64,000 nt of DNA from Candolleomyces eurysporus (taxonomy: Eukaryota > Basidiomycota > Agaricomycetes > Agaricales > Psathyrellaceae), in contig JANBPK010000813.1 in assembly GCA_027579435.1 (NCBI GenBank), forward strand, positions 62,001-126,000, read 5' to 3'. Shown here piece by piece: positions 38,616 to 50,869 of this stretch. The notes under the pieces are model-generated. The model did not search any database. It worked only from the letters and a program-made list of their open reading frames with translations, and was not told the origin of the DNA. Numbering within the stretch: position 1 is the first letter of the stretch; the number at the start of each line of letters is the position of its first letter. A program made the position numbers and the translations under genes.

Positions 38616-40956
38616 CCTCAGATCGCATGCCGGCGGCCTCTGTACCGTGATTCAACCCTGAGGATCGATCGAAAGATGTTGCATTGTCACCAGTGCGACG
38701 GGTCTACCCCGATGCAGCTTCGAGATGTCAGTTGTTGTTTGGACTTGACAGATTCTCATTGTCCGACTTTGCGCTCGAAGTTGCCACCGATAGATTCAAA
38801 TCAGAAAAAGGGGTAATCAGAGACCATGGACCACAATCTGTGCATAGGGGAAAAATGAACGTGATGTAAGTAATTTCAAGCGACTCATCTTCGCTCTCAA
38901 TGATGACTCCATGAAACACGTTCCTTTGGCCTACTGCGCCCTGCCTCAATTCCGTAGGCTTGAGATTACTTCCTGCGTTTCTTGGTCTTTCGCTGCGGCT
39001 CTCTCCCCTTCAATTGAGCCATTTGGCTTTGGACACGCTTCAACTTATTTCTGAAGCCATCGGGATATCAAACGCCGCGATAACCATGAGGCTCACAGAT
39101 AAAGCATGGTGATTGGAGAAGATGTGGTTCGGTGGAAATATGGACACAGGGCAGTGGGACGGAGCTCGATATATGCGATAGCCATTCCGATATGACACGA
39201 TGATGAACACATGTCCGGTACGCCCGTCGTCCCCTGGCGCAGTGAGGCGAGCTCGTTTGGTTCGCGGGATTTTTCCCCGAGATTAATGACTTATTGTGCC
39301 CGAGATGAATTATTCTACATCTAGCTGTCTCCGTGTTTCCTGTATGAGTCGCGGAGTATTGAGATCTCGCTCAGCAAGTCAGATCGTTCTCAAACATAGA
39401 TTCTGGCAAGTATACAGATTTTTGGGTATTCTTTGGTAGAAAATCAACAAAAGGTCGGCTACTTGGACTTACCTCTTCACAGAGACCCGTGACGGGCCCA
39501 TCTATAAGTCTCGAAGCGAAACCTCGAGGCTTCTCTGCGCAATTCACCGAGAGTCCCTTACGAGTCTGTCCGCAGTCGGCGGGCCTCGTTTACATTACAA
39601 TCATGGGGATCTAAGGTTCGTACCTCTCTGTCTTTCTCACTTCGTTGAATACTCATGGGCGTCTCATGTCTTCACCCCACCCCATTCATTTCAAATGAAA
39701 CGCTACCCGGCGAACCTATTGATTCCCGTTCCTCCAACAAACCTACTCAAACCAGGACTCTGTCGGGGGATGCTGGCCCTCACCACTTCTTCTGCCCACC
39801 CGATCCTCGCGCTTGCACAGTATACAACTTTGGGTGATTTCACCTAAATTTCGCACTAATCGTTGTTAACATAATGGCTTCCTTTGCCGGCGGCTCGATG
39901 GGCGCTTCAGACTCGCGCTTGAGACGCTAATCACTCCGATCGCATATCGGACGTGGCAGGCTGGTTTTCGATGGCGTGAATAGCGCAGATACAGCCGTGC
40001 GGACGTAGAGCCCGACCCTCGAATCGCGTCTAAATTGATAGGAGGATCGAACACGATCGGTGCAGCTCCGTTTGGACTTTACCAGACGCCCTGATCAAAC
40101 TATCGCCTCTTGAACAATGACATGGTAAAGGCGGTTAAGGAGACATCGGCAAAAATCCTTTCTATCACACAGTTGAGCCATCTAGACGAGGAGATACATT
40201 GGTGGTAGCCATCTTGTGTGCGCGTTAAAGCTGGAGACGCAGGCAGGACAAGCGCCCGGGCGATAAGGTCTGGGATCAATGCCAAGATAAGATACCGCGC
40301 GCGGATCCGCCTCCTCGGTGCTCCTCCTCGGTGCTCCTCGCTCAAATTTCAGTAAAATGCATTTCGAACCCTTGCTCCTTCAACAGAAGTTTAGCCTGGC
40401 CAGCAACTCGTTGGCCTCAAAACTTCAGATGACAAATCCCTGTCTCCCCACAACCGGGTGATTCCGAAACAATGAATTCACCTAATCTTTATGAAAGGTA
40501 AATAACGCAATTGAATTCAAGGGTGTCAAGGGCCAGATCGACTTCGAGCCCGCAGAGCACAGTTAGGTGATTTCGCATTTGAGCAGCAGTGCTTGAGGCC
40601 ATCGGTTCGGTCGAAACGTGCAAGACGCGTAAGCGTATCCGTGTTTCAATGAGGAAGCGCAGTCTGAGGACTGATTGTTCACGTGAAAATTCCGCCCGGG
40701 TTGATAGTGGAGGCACTCACCAGAAATCCTCATAACGAACTGACCCACCCCCGTAATCACTACCCCGGCACCAAGTTCAACCTAGAAGCATATATTGGCA
40801 CCATCACGCCGGTACGAGCCACGACTGTCATGGGGACCTCGCTTTGCAGTTCGGTGACAATGGTTTTCACCTCTTGGAATTGTTTAATTTTATCTGATTT
40901 CTGAGAAGAGCCACTCGTCAGCCAAAGAATAGCACGAGGTGAGCCCAGGAGAGGAC
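38616..40956. other. intergenic
   Basis: No gene, repeat or RNA recognised; frames are short and unconserved. Confidence 0.35.
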
Positions 40957-42235
40957 TCAGATTGACTGCTTCCTCACCTGATACCGAACTACCTTCCCTG
41001 ACGTGCTCGACACGGCGTAAAACAGGGTTTCTTGAATGGTTTCGCTTGGCGGTACCAATGCATATTCAACAGGATGTTTGCTCGTGCTGGCTGCTGAAGA
41101 AAGGAATGAAGGATCGAGGTCGTGTACGAGTTTGAAAGGTAGTAACCCTGGTCCCCCCGCCTTCGCCTTCCCCACCTTCGAGGGGTCTTTCTTCGTCATC
41201 GTTTTTCTCCTCGTGCTTAATGGTCGACTCAAACCGCTTGTGATAGCTGAGAAATACGAATGAATGGCTTCTGAGATCCCAACTCCCACCACGCAGACGA
41301 TTTTCGGTTTGTATTTCGTAATCTTGGCCAGCAGAATAGGAACGTTGGATTGTATTTCAGATTTCGACAATTCGGCTGCCTGAAGAGAGTCGTATAATTG
41401 GAAGAGGATGGTGAGGACGATATAGCGATACCTACCTCCGCTGTGGGTCGACTCACGAGGTTCGTCTAGTTCCATGGCAAATCATCAATTAACAGATGGA
41501 GGGCAAAGCACGACGTAAGTGCGCACCATTCCCAAATTGAATCTCTCAGGCAAAGTAAAATCTTCACTCGGTTTCAGTAGTGTCGAAGTAAAACCTACCC
41601 CGGGCCAGCAACGTAAGTGTCCGGAACAGGCGATATGTGATACAAGAGAATCACCTGCTTCATACAAACAACTCCAGAAGTGGTTAGTAGGATTAGCAAA
41701 GTGGTGGCCGACAGTGGCGGAGCGTTCTCCTGGGCTTCATCAAGTCAGTCAGGCGAAGGGGTACCAAGCGGTCGATGAAACTCTTAGCTGACTTTATCCC
41801 GCAAAAAACAACTAAGCCGATAGAGGATCAGTAGATATGTTATGTCTGAGTTGTTATGGAAGGCGCTAACGACTTACCGTCCAGCCCAGGCTTCAGATAA
41901 TCCCCCAGCCCTCGGAGATGCGAGTACACCGATGGGTCGGCGTACGACCGCTTGGGTTTCTTCGCCGAAGACCGTTGAGGAGAAAGCATTGATGCGCCAC
42001 CATCAGCCTCTTTCTCACTCCTTTCTTTTCGAATGAGCTTTCGTTTTGGAGTGTTCAACCCCGGCAGTCGTATGTCAGCCATGTCTGACGATCTTGCCTC
42101 GGTTTTGGGTGACGTTGACTCGGATTCTAGCCGTGAAGATGAGGCGCTGGATGCAGTCTTTCCATTGGTGTGTGGGTAGGCGAAAACAGCTAGAGTCCTC
42201 CGAAGGCGTTCTGCAGGTGAATCTGGGGCATCCAT
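40957..42235 (-). CDS. G/T mismatch-specific thymine-DNA glycosylase (325 aa)
   Basis: Six exons: 42235-41878, 41811-41793 (19 nt), 41734-41655, 41594-41527, 41465-41436 (30 nt), 41379-40957; 326 codons exactly. After a Ser/Lys-rich N-terminus (residues 1-105) comes LGDYLKPGLDVVFCGINPGE, SATVGHHFANPTNHFWSCLY, TLPERFNLGM, TNLVSRPTAE and ELSKSEIQSNVPILLAKI with YKPKIVCVVG. GINPG, GHHFA.P.N.FW and NLV.RPT are the signatures of the Mug/TDG branch of uracil-DNA glycosylases. The asparagine of GINPG is the catalytic residue and is created across the exon 2-3 splice. The enzyme removes thymine or uracil opposite G in base-excision repair. Two very small exons make it hard to predict automatically. 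Confidence 0.93.
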
Positions 42236-43612
42236 CGAAGAAAAAANGAGCTAAGCGCCAACCGCCACGAGATGGGTCGTCATCAAGGGCGTGACAGGAT
42301 TGTGACAATGTGACACCTGTCACATCCCGCTAATAGTGGGAACAAACTTGAATCGCTTTGAGTAGACAAACCACAACGTGAATCCCCTCCGGATCTCGAC
42401 AATTATTCGCTTTTTTGCTCAGGGGTCTGGAGATACCAGAGTACTGAACCCCATTGCTGGTCAGCGTCGGTGAGACTGACGACATCGTGACCCTTGGAGC
42501 CAATGGCGGAGCGCGCTATGGCGACTCATGAAGTTTTCATATTGCAATCCAGACGAGAGCCTTGGCTTGTAAGAAATCGAGCTAACACGATCATACCTAC
42601 CGGGACGATATGCAGACACTGGCGGCATAAATTGTCCGCCGACTTCGCTATCTCCGATGTTTCGGTCGGTACTTCGTTGATGGCCATGTTATTATCAGGG
42701 CGCTAATCTGTCAGTTGGAAGAGTCAACCTGTGCACAAGTCATCGCTATCAATTCAAAGTGGTCTATACACTACACTAACGAGCTGAAACGTGACTTCCT
42801 TCCCCAGCGGTGTGAACAATGAGCCTTACTGGTACCAAAGGAATGTGTGAACAGTATGATGGAGTCCAGTATTTTTACTTAGACACTGATACCAACGGAA
42901 TACAACTCATCCTGAGTCATTTGGGCGCGCAGGTGAGTTCATCTTTGAGTGCTCTACCTCCGGTGTTTCCGCGCAGTTCTGACTTGATGCACGGTCTTTG
43001 TGTAGGTTACCCCCGGCTCAGCCATTAAAGCCCATCCGTTGATCTAGCCAGCGCTAAGATTGCTCACCACATCACGAGTCGCCTAGGGATTCCACCAACT
43101 GACTGGCCTAAGCATGAGTAACTGCGCGTAAAAAGTCAACCAGAGCAAGAAAGATTGCATCTCAATCCTCAAACGAACAAGGAGGTACGAGGTTAGAGAT
43201 GCGAGACAAGGGTTTTGATGACACATCAGAACGATAGAACTCTTCCTGAGAGTCGTATAGGCAATGGAAAAGTGCACACATCAGAAAGAGACTGTTAGTC
43301 AGTGATTGAGAAGCGAGAGATTCACTAGTGCATCAATGTCAGAGGTGAGAGATTTGAGCTTTCATCAGACATCGGACGGATACCTAGTGCTAATGGTGCA
43401 TTAGAAGGCTGGAGGACTGGGGTATGAGACGTGCTGTGCCTAAATGAATTTGGATAACTGAGTCCGAAAGAGACTTCTGAGAGAATGAGAAAATTGCGAA
43501 CTAAAGAAAGAACTACATGTCCCCGGATGGTAGTTCAAGGGGCTTTATCATAACCTGAATTGAGCGAACAAAATAGAGAAAGTGTTTCGTCCATTATTTG
43601 ACGAGCTCCCCT
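42236..43612. other. intergenic
   Basis: No gene supported. N at 42247 follows six A. The stretch 43.1-43.5 kb is rich in AGAG and GAGA on the plus strand but has no unit repeat. Confidence 0.35.
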
Positions 43613-43620
43613 TATATAAA
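43613..43620 (+). promoter_or_regulatory. TATA box of dsRBD miniprotein copy 6
   Basis: TATATAAA, 65 bp upstream of the ATG at 43685. Confidence 0.6.
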
Positions 43621-43684
43621 ACCATAGACGGAGCCCCAGATTCAGCATTCGAGCTCCGTGGTGCATACCGAAACTGAAAGGATC

Positions 43685-44072
43685 ATGGTTGACAGTAAGG
43701 ACCCGTTGTGCGGAATTTCCCATTCTCCCAGTACTTACTGCGTCTCTATCATCCACAGGATTTTGTGCAAAATTTAACAATGCCACACAGCGAGTGTTCA
43801 GCGGAACCATCTCGCCCGTCGTCTACGTCTGGGAAACGAATGACCCAGTCAACCCTTGGTCCGCTGAGGCAAGGCGTAGGTATCTCCTTGAGTATTGCAT
43901 CCTTCCCTGTTTGCTAAGATCTCATATCATAGTTCTCAAAGGCAATGATGTAATTGCCAAGTTTCCGCAGGCATCGGCGCCGAAGCGACAGATGGCGAAG
44001 GAGCTTGCTGCGAACGCAGGGTACGAGTGGCTTCTCGCCCACTACTCAGATATTGATCTAATCAACGTTTGA
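43685..44072 (+). CDS. dsRBD-fold miniprotein, copy 6 (88 aa)
   Basis: Exons 43685-43694, 43759-43875 and 43933-44072. MVDRFCAKFNNATQRVFSG, SPVVYVWETNDP and PWSAEARL lead to NDVIAKFPQ and SAPKRQMAKELAANAGYEWL; tail HYSDIDLINV. Basic patch is KR.AK. Exon 2 is close to copies 7 and 8 (PVVYVWETNDP in all three), which suggests a recent sub-branch. Confidence 0.82.
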
Positions 44073-44595
44073 TTGGGGAAATTGGTATGCCTGAATTCTT
44101 GATCCCCGTTTGTTTGAAGGATCCGCATCTATACTTAGACACATAATAGATGCTATATCCCCACTCGTGCATAGAATTACACTCGCTCTGATATCTATCA
44201 CACCCCAATTACAATCCATCGAAAGTTAAATAGTCATATGTGTACCTGTACAAGAGAAAGTTGCACGCCGACGGCCACCTGAGTGGCCAATTTTCCTAAA
44301 TCTTGATCGTCACCGAAAATCACTCTTCAAGGGATCGAATCATCGCAAGGACGACCTGGCCCGCCAATCACCCACCTCTGAGTTCTGCTGAGATATGCTT
44401 TTGGCGTTCAACGCTAACGAATTCTTATTTGGGATGCGCTGGGCTGCTCTCTCTCTCTGTGGGTAAATTGTTAAGGATTCCACTGAGACACGTCTCCGAG
44501 GCAATTAGCGTTCCGAGTACGTATTTCCAAGTATCTGGGTCATCCTTGAGGTGCTGGCGGTCCATGCCGAGAGCTTGGTACCAGTCTTGAGACGA
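44073..44595. other. intergenic
   Basis: 3' flank of copy 6; nothing recognised. Confidence 0.35.
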
Positions 44596-44876
44596 TGCGA
44601 GTGCATTCGAAACGGAAAGATACGTGACATTTGATCATCATAACAATGGCAGAAGACTTCGCACCAAGAGAAAATTTGAGCTCGCGCTCAACTCGCGCTC
44701 GAGTTAGAGTTTCTCGGGGCAGTCATTACCTGATAATTCCGAAAATGACGCTGTCTCCCCGATCCACTCCTTAAATCTGTGGAAGGATCTCACTGCACAA
44801 ATACGATTCGTTGTATGCATGTGTTTGTATTGCGTGGGAATGATGCGACACTGAATTGAAGTATTCACTGCTATGA
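44596..44876 (+). repeat. direct repeat, left copy (~285 bp)
   Basis: Matches 46199-46485 in the same orientation, from GAGTGCATTC through ACAATGGCAGA, CGCTCGAGTTAG, TTTCTCGGGGCAG, GTCTCCCCGATCC, GTGGAAGGATC and CACTGCT, with scattered substitutions. Confidence 0.75.
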
Positions 44877-44984
44877 GCGTTCTTGGGTTTCAACTTCTAT
44901 TCGTTTAACTTGGGTATCCTAAATACCAGAAATCATGTTCGTCACATGCAGAACCTTCCAAGGAAAACCCGATCCTGTGGTATC

Positions 44985-45655
44985 TTGAAAGATAGGTCCT
45001 CGATCTTATCATGTCATATCATACTAGATCAGTTCTTTCCAAATTTGCCCTTTCTATTTTTTTTTGTTCCTGCTTTGACCTCTGTGCGAATCAGAGCAAT
45101 AACAGCAGGCTCGCCACAATTTTCCTGGTATCTGATTGTCTGTCTCAAAAGTAGGGGCTTTAAACGGATAAGCTCGAAGGCCGATTGATCGTTTTTTTNC
45201 TTGCACGCGATAGGCTTTGCTAGAAAATCACATTTTTGGGATACGATCGTGAGATGAGTCCCAATCAAGAGGGATGAGCAAATCAATAAGCCAGTGACCC
45301 GTAGTAAGGTTGTCGGAGGTCAGTAGCCTTGGCCCAATCGGGGTTGCTAGCACAGTCGCACGTCGCATCTTGCCGTGGCCCTCGAGCGAACTCATGGGCG
45401 AGCTCACGCTGAAGAGTCTGTGCACCCACAAGCATGGAAAATGCACTTTTGATTCTGAGCTGCACAATCTGTTGAGGCATGATAACATTGTTCCAGAGCC
45501 TCGTATTCACGAAGATGATGGCAGTTCGCGTACCAATCACCCCAAGCACATTCCTCAACCCAATTACCCTGCCCGACTCCGACCTCAGCAAACACTCCAA
45601 CCGCTGAGATACAAAGACTTGTAATCACCAGAGCGAGTGACAGCGTCAAGTGAGA
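44985..45655 (-). pseudogene. cysteine-rich secreted-type protein remnant
   Basis: Minus-strand frame 45649-45404 opens with a signal-peptide-like stretch (TLSLALVITSLCISAVGVFA) and then has nine-plus cysteines, including ECAWGDWYANCHHL, EQCYHASTDC and CIFHACGCTDSSA. The codon where a start is expected is TTG, not ATG, and the frame stops at the end of the CGC motif; a second frame with CDCASNPDW continues 5'-3' behind it. It is most simply a gene that has lost its start, unless a small upstream exon supplies one. A worse copy is at 22639-23070. Confidence 0.5.
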
Positions 45656-45676
45656 GCAAACAGAGCCTAGCTGTCT

Positions 45677-46100
45677 AACTCGAAAACGAAATACCAGAGC
45701 TTAGGAAGTGACGAATCACAGCAGTCCGTTCGCTTTACAAGAGTCGAGGATTAAAGGAGCCGGACTACACGTTTGTATCGAGGTGGCTCGTACATATTAT
45801 TTCTCTTCGTCCCGTACGAACACCGTCCTCTCTAGCCCAAAAAAAAAAAAGATGGGCCTTAGCCTTTGATTCGTGTGAGTATCCTCTCAGGTAGCACTCG
45901 CCACCCAAGCCCTTCATATTAGTACTATAACGGCAGGATGATACAAATTAGCCTGAGACCGATTTGAGAGGCGTCCTTGAACGTTAGCAGTCCAAAAGCA
46001 TCCATTCTTAACAACAATCACTCTTCGAGGTGCGCCAAGGTCAAAGATGAAGACAGGGGCTATGAGGAACCGCTCGAGGTGACAAGCAGATAAAAATGCT
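45677..46100. repeat. repeat block shared with 51405-52010
   Basis: Shared phrases in order: AAGTGACGAATCACAGCAGTC, a segment before GCCTTAG(C/G)CTTTGA, AGTA(C/T)..ATCTTAG-like, CCTTCATATT..GTACTATA and CACTTCGAG-like sequence. An A13 run with the 45.84-kb position lies inside the first copy only. No coding capacity. Confidence 0.5.
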
Positions 46101-46198
46101 GATTTCCATAGAAGACCAGAGCCATTGGAAGACGTCAAGGGACGTTTGAGCAGATCAGTTCGGCGTTCCAACAAGGGTGAGGAAGGTGTATATAATCA

Positions 46199-46485
46199 AC
46201 CTAGTGCATTCAGAACTGAGAGACACTTTAGACTTGATTACCATGACAATGGCAGACGACCTCGCACCACGAGGAACTATGAGCTCGCACTCAACTCACG
46301 CTCGAGTTAGGGTTTCTCGGGGCAGACTTTACCTGACAACTCCGAAAACGACGCCGTCTCCCCGATCCGCTCCTTAATTCTGTGGAAGGATCCCACTGTA
46401 CAAATACGAGACGTTGAATATGCGTACGTTTGTATTGTGCGTAGGAATGAAGCGACACTTAGTTAAAATAGTCACTGCTGAGATT
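46199..46485 (+). repeat. direct repeat, right copy (~285 bp)
   Basis: Partner of 44596-44876. A shorter third copy of its last part (AATACAAGACGTTGAAT to TTCACTGCTGAG) follows at about 46514-46614, abutting the stop codon of the membrane protein gene. Confidence 0.7.
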
Positions 46486-46596
46486 GAATTGAGTTCATTT
46501 AGTACTATCTACGAATACAAGACGTTGAATGCCTGTTCGGAGGGGTGTTAGTAATATAAACGTGTGAACAAAAAGTGCGACACTGCGTTGAAACAT

Positions 46597-49088
46597 TCAC
46601 TGCTGAGCCTCCTGATAAACCCTCGAAGATGTCCCGACCAAATTCAGACGTCGTCGTTGTTCCTCCAACAACGGCTCATTCGTCTCTCCCTCTATTGACA
46701 CATCCAGCTCCTCTCCTTCGTCACTACTGTCGCTGTCACGGCTGGCCCTCTTCGCATCGCTACCGTTCGAATTGCTTCGTATTAAGCGTTGAGGTGCGGC
46801 GGCGCTATCCTCCTGATTGGGATCTAAGGCCGAATCCTGCTTCTCGGCACTAAGCTCCTGCTCAACATCGCGCAGTTTGGCGTTCAGTCTGCGTTTGGAC
46901 TTCATCCCGTGCGGATGCTCTTCAGCTACGACATCCAAATCTATGAGAGTATCCAATATGAGCGCCAAGAGACCCGGATTATCTTTGAGAGATTGGAGGT
47001 CCGATCTGAGACCCCTGTACTTCTCGACCGTTGAAACTGATACTTGAGCCCTTTGGCTTCCGAGTTGGTGAAAGATACCGAATGGGGTGAGGGGCTTCGT
47101 GCCTTCATGCAATGAGAAGTAGTCATTAGCTATATCCTTCTTGTACTGAAGCGCGTACGTGATGACTTACGAAAGACGATCCCAAGTAACGAGTTCCCGA
47201 AGCAAATGGCGAAGAAGATGCTCAAGAACGAGCCCAGACCGCCAACTGTTGCTATTCCTCCGAGGGTGGACTTGTTCCGATAGTCTTGTATTACGGTCCA
47301 CTCGCGATGGTCACTTTGCCATGCGATTCGTAATGTTGAGATGTTAGGTCCCATTGGAATATTTCGTGGATTGGCAAATCTCGTTTCGGGAGCGATGTAT
47401 GGTATGTCGGTAATCATGAAGGTATCATACAGCTGCTTGAGTCGTTAGAACTAGTGACTCGGACAACAATAGACGGGGAAGCAGCTCACGTCAAATAGCC
47501 CGAGCGTAGATAACTCTCTCACTTTGAGCCGTCGCCTTACTATCAAGTCTGCTACTCCGATCGCGTTTGATCCGGGGAAAAGATACGCGGGTCGTGTCGT
47601 CAAGAGTACGTCTTCCGTATTGTTCGTCATTGCGAGGTAGACCCTCATTGCATCGGATGTCACGTCAGAGTGAGTGTTAGGTAACTGCCCTGGGGACATA
47701 AGGCCCGTAAAGTTCGCCTCAAGGAAGAGGTTCGGACGTGTGTCGAAAGGATGCGTAAAATACGGAAGCAGGTCATGTGCTTTGTCTGTGATGATCCATA
47801 TTTAGTCGCAAAAAGGCACCAATATTAATAAGACTCGTCGACGTACCCGGAGGAATGAGAATGCGAGGTCGACAGTAAAAGATGACGACGTCGAATCTGC
47901 TCGCATTCACGGCTGGAGGGAGGATATCTTGCGTAACCGTGATAGCGCTGCATTCGGGGCCAAATGGGCCTTGGGATGAGTTCTTCCTCTTTCGAATCGT
48001 CCAAAGAGGCGTGAGCGATATCGATTCACGGAGCGTTTGCGGGGCGCCCGGGTGTTTCTCCCATATCTATGGAAAGAAAAATATGTGTAATGCGATCTTG
48101 GGACCCTAGTTTCGAACATGCATGCGCACCACGATGAGATTCCAAACGATGGGCGTCGTGGTCCTGTAATTCTGGTCAAGGCGTTCGGTGCGAAACACTC
48201 TGTTTGGAGTGAGACCCATCTCGCTGACGGGGTCGAGAACTATTTGGAAGAGACCAAAAATCGAGAGACTTGATATGAAAAGAAGCGCTAGAAGGCCACG
48301 AATGAGGGTCATCCAGGAGGCCTCTCCTCTGCAGAAGGACGTGTTTCAGCTCATGATGCGAGGGATGACCTGAAGTACGCACGGAAGCTGTTGCTCCCAA
48401 ATTTTCCTTCCAAAGAGAACATGAATTGGATACCTCCACCACGAAATCGACTTTCCATCGCCGATGCTCCTAAGTCTGCTGTATCCCGGGCTGTCGCTGA
48501 CTCGATCTCTCAAGATATCCAACCGCTGGGAAAGCAACTTGCCTCGAGCATCAATCAATTGAACCACCTTGACGCACAGCAACGCCGCAAGCATAATCGT
48601 CAACAGCCAAAAGATGAAGTCCCCTGCTACGAGGTGCTGTGACAACCACTGGTATTTTTTCATCCTTGGCGAGAAGGACACAACAGCAACGAAGATACCA
48701 ACTGGGATATGAGTAGGATGAATTCGTTGGCCTTGCACAATAAGATCGCAAAGGTCAACTTACAGCCCAGTTCAGCAAGCATCAGGAGGAGGTCCAACCA
48801 AGTGTATAAAGGGATGAAGCGGGGTCCAAAAGCGCTGAAACACGATTAGATAGGTACTATCACTCGAAGCAAGTGGCGTGCATACCTGAGCAGGTGATGC
48901 AAAACGGTCGCACCAAGTATTACGGCCTCTGGCACCGCTCGCCTGTATATCTGGAAAGTCATTGCAACCGTTCCTGCCACAAGAATGCATCGTAGACAAA
49001 ACAATCGAAGAGTTGAGCTGAATAGGATAGGCGGAATACCGCTTGGAGGAATGTCATCGACACTTCTCGTCTTGCCAGTCCACAGCAT
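46597..49088 (-). CDS. polytopic membrane protein of unknown function, Agaricomycete type
   Basis: At least eight exons on the minus strand. The start at 49088 (MLWTGKTRSVDDIPPSG) leads into TM segments LFCLRCILVAGTVAMTF, YTWLDLLLMLAELGFGIF, FIFWLLTIMLAALLCVKVV and GLLALLFISSLSIFGLFQ. A long loop follows (IWEKHPGAPQTLRES; several NxS/T sites), then a last TM (GGLGSFLSIFFAICFGNSLL). The cytoplasmic tail carries PLTPFGIFHQLG, LLALILDTLIDLD and an acidic Ser-rich end, stop at 46597. The final TM plus 'PFG..H' and 'LLDTLxDLD' tail is a pattern I associate with uncharacterised mushroom proteins. No enzymatic motif; role unknown. Exon joins 49088-48886, then CGCTTTTGG onwards, are clear; the donor near 48405 is my least certain choice. 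Confidence 0.75.
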
Positions 49089-49426
49089 GGTCGGCGGGAA
49101 AGAATGTAAGTAGAGGCCTCTCTGTCAACCTTTGGTATATTTGGCTCCGGAAACATGCGTGATCGGCAGCGCATGCTGAACGCCATTTAAGAGAACCTTT
49201 TCCCGAGAGACATTAGTAATGTGGCAAATTAAATGGAATCAAGCGCAGTCAAAGTTACGCCAGAGATCGAAGCAGGCGCCCGGTACCCGAGTCTGTGGCT
49301 CCGACGCTCTAGTCCTCGTCTTCTCTTGAAGGTATCAGACGTTGCTTGAGAGAAACGGTTAATGCAGTCTTTATGGGTATACAAGACATCCGCCTGTGTG
49401 GTAAGGTGATTTGTAGTCTTGTTAAT
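49089..49426. other. intergenic
   Basis: Upstream flank of the membrane protein gene; nothing recognised. Confidence 0.4.
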
Positions 49427-50100
49427 CATTCATTAGCGCCCCAAATTCCGCTGTGCCCTGGACAGGTCATCTCCTCATGGATAATCTCCATCATTGCTTG
49501 ACACCTGTTGAGAAGAATATCCAGAAAGCTCCGACCGCAATGCAGAGCCATGGGCGCAGTGGCACCGATGATCGATAATCGATGTGATTCAAGACAAGCC
49601 GGCATGCAAATCGTTCATTAGTCGGGTCGAGGATGCAATGGTGCCTTCCCCCTTGGATGATTCTTGGCACCGTGCCGACAGAAAGCCTACGAAAAAGATC
49701 TCCGACTCGCGTGAGTCAGGAAAGAGTCGGATCGGTAAGTATTCACAAATGCCTGCGTACGGTGCGGCGTGGCCCGCCAAAAGCCTGATCGCTTAGGGGT
49801 ATATGTGATACGTGATTTCGCGGGTCCAGCGTGCGCTTGATACATTCATTGAGCGTGTTGCACTCCGTGTACCTTGAACAGGTGGTCTACTCGTGGGTGA
49901 TCTGATTGACTAGATCAATCATCCCTTGACACCTATTGAAAACATTACCTAAAAAGCTTCAACCACGATGCAGGGCAATAGCACAACTACCCATGACTGA
50001 GAAGCGATAATCAGTGATGCAAGCTACGCCGGTATCCAAGTCGTTCATTACTCAGGTCAAGCTCGCAAGGTTGCCTTCTCACCTTTGGATGATTGGCACC
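49427..50100. repeat. two diverged direct copies of a ~250-bp segment
   Basis: 49427-49669 and 49842-50100 share in order ATTCATT(A)GAGCG-like, GGACAGGT/GAACAGGT, TTGACACCT(G/A)TTGA, CGATGCAG/CAATGCAG, GCGATAATC/TCGATAATC, TCGTTCATTA and TTGGATGATT..TTGGCACC. Spacing between copies about 420 bp. No coding frame is conserved between them. Confidence 0.6.
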
Positions 50101-50656
50101 CGAGAGATATTGCACGTCGATTAACGACGTGCAACACTGAAGCGATGAAGGTCATATCAGGGCCGGTCCGCCGATCGTTGACGCGTCCAGTAATATGCCC
50201 GCAGCTGGGAAGTTTGCCATCACTCGGCAGGACACGGCAACGCACGCCGAGTATCACTGCCCGGCACACCAAGGCACACCGATATTCACTGGTACTCGCC
50301 GTCCAACACCGAAAAGCGACAAAGACCGGTGTGGTCATTACAACCTAACGGTCAACGCCAATAATCAGCGAGCATCAACGAGGTTCACCCTAACTCCTAC
50401 CACATGTCTCTCCAAAGCCAGAATTCCAGGTGTTTTGTACCGTCCCACTTTACTACCTCCACTCCAGTCTTTGGGGGTGTGGAGACGTACATTCAATCAA
50501 GTCATACCTGCTGTATCGAGGTAAGTTTATTATTAAAACCCCTACCAAATTAGGCAGGTTCACTGCTTGCACAATTGCCCTGCATTTGTCGTCTCCTAGC
50601 TTGAAATTCATAGCGAGGTTTCATTTTTTTCGGTAGAAGTTTAGATTGAGAGTACG
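50101..50656. other. intergenic
   Basis: Frames up to 109 codons with no motif; not supported as a gene. Confidence 0.3.
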
Positions 50657-50713
50657 TTGACCTTAAAACATAGTCTCCAAATTTTAGTGAAGTCCAGGGA
50701 ATTAGAAAATCCT

Positions 50714-50818
50714 TGTGCAAAGCGGAAGCATACAAAGTGGGAGTGTACAAAGCAAGAATGTACAAAGCAGGGGTGTACAAAGTGGAAGTGTACAAAGGAG
50801 AAAGGTATGAAGTCAAAG
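50714..50818 (+). repeat. 15-bp minisatellite, seven units
   Basis: Unit TGTACAAAGTGGAAG with variants, seven consecutive copies. The unit is a multiple of three and lies in an open frame (50657-50866), where it would encode a pentapeptide of the kind CTKWK, CTKQE and CTKQG. Confidence 0.85.
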
Positions 50819-50869
50819 AAAGCTAGAGAAGCCATTCTGCGCCGTAACACACAGAAGGGAACTTGAAGT

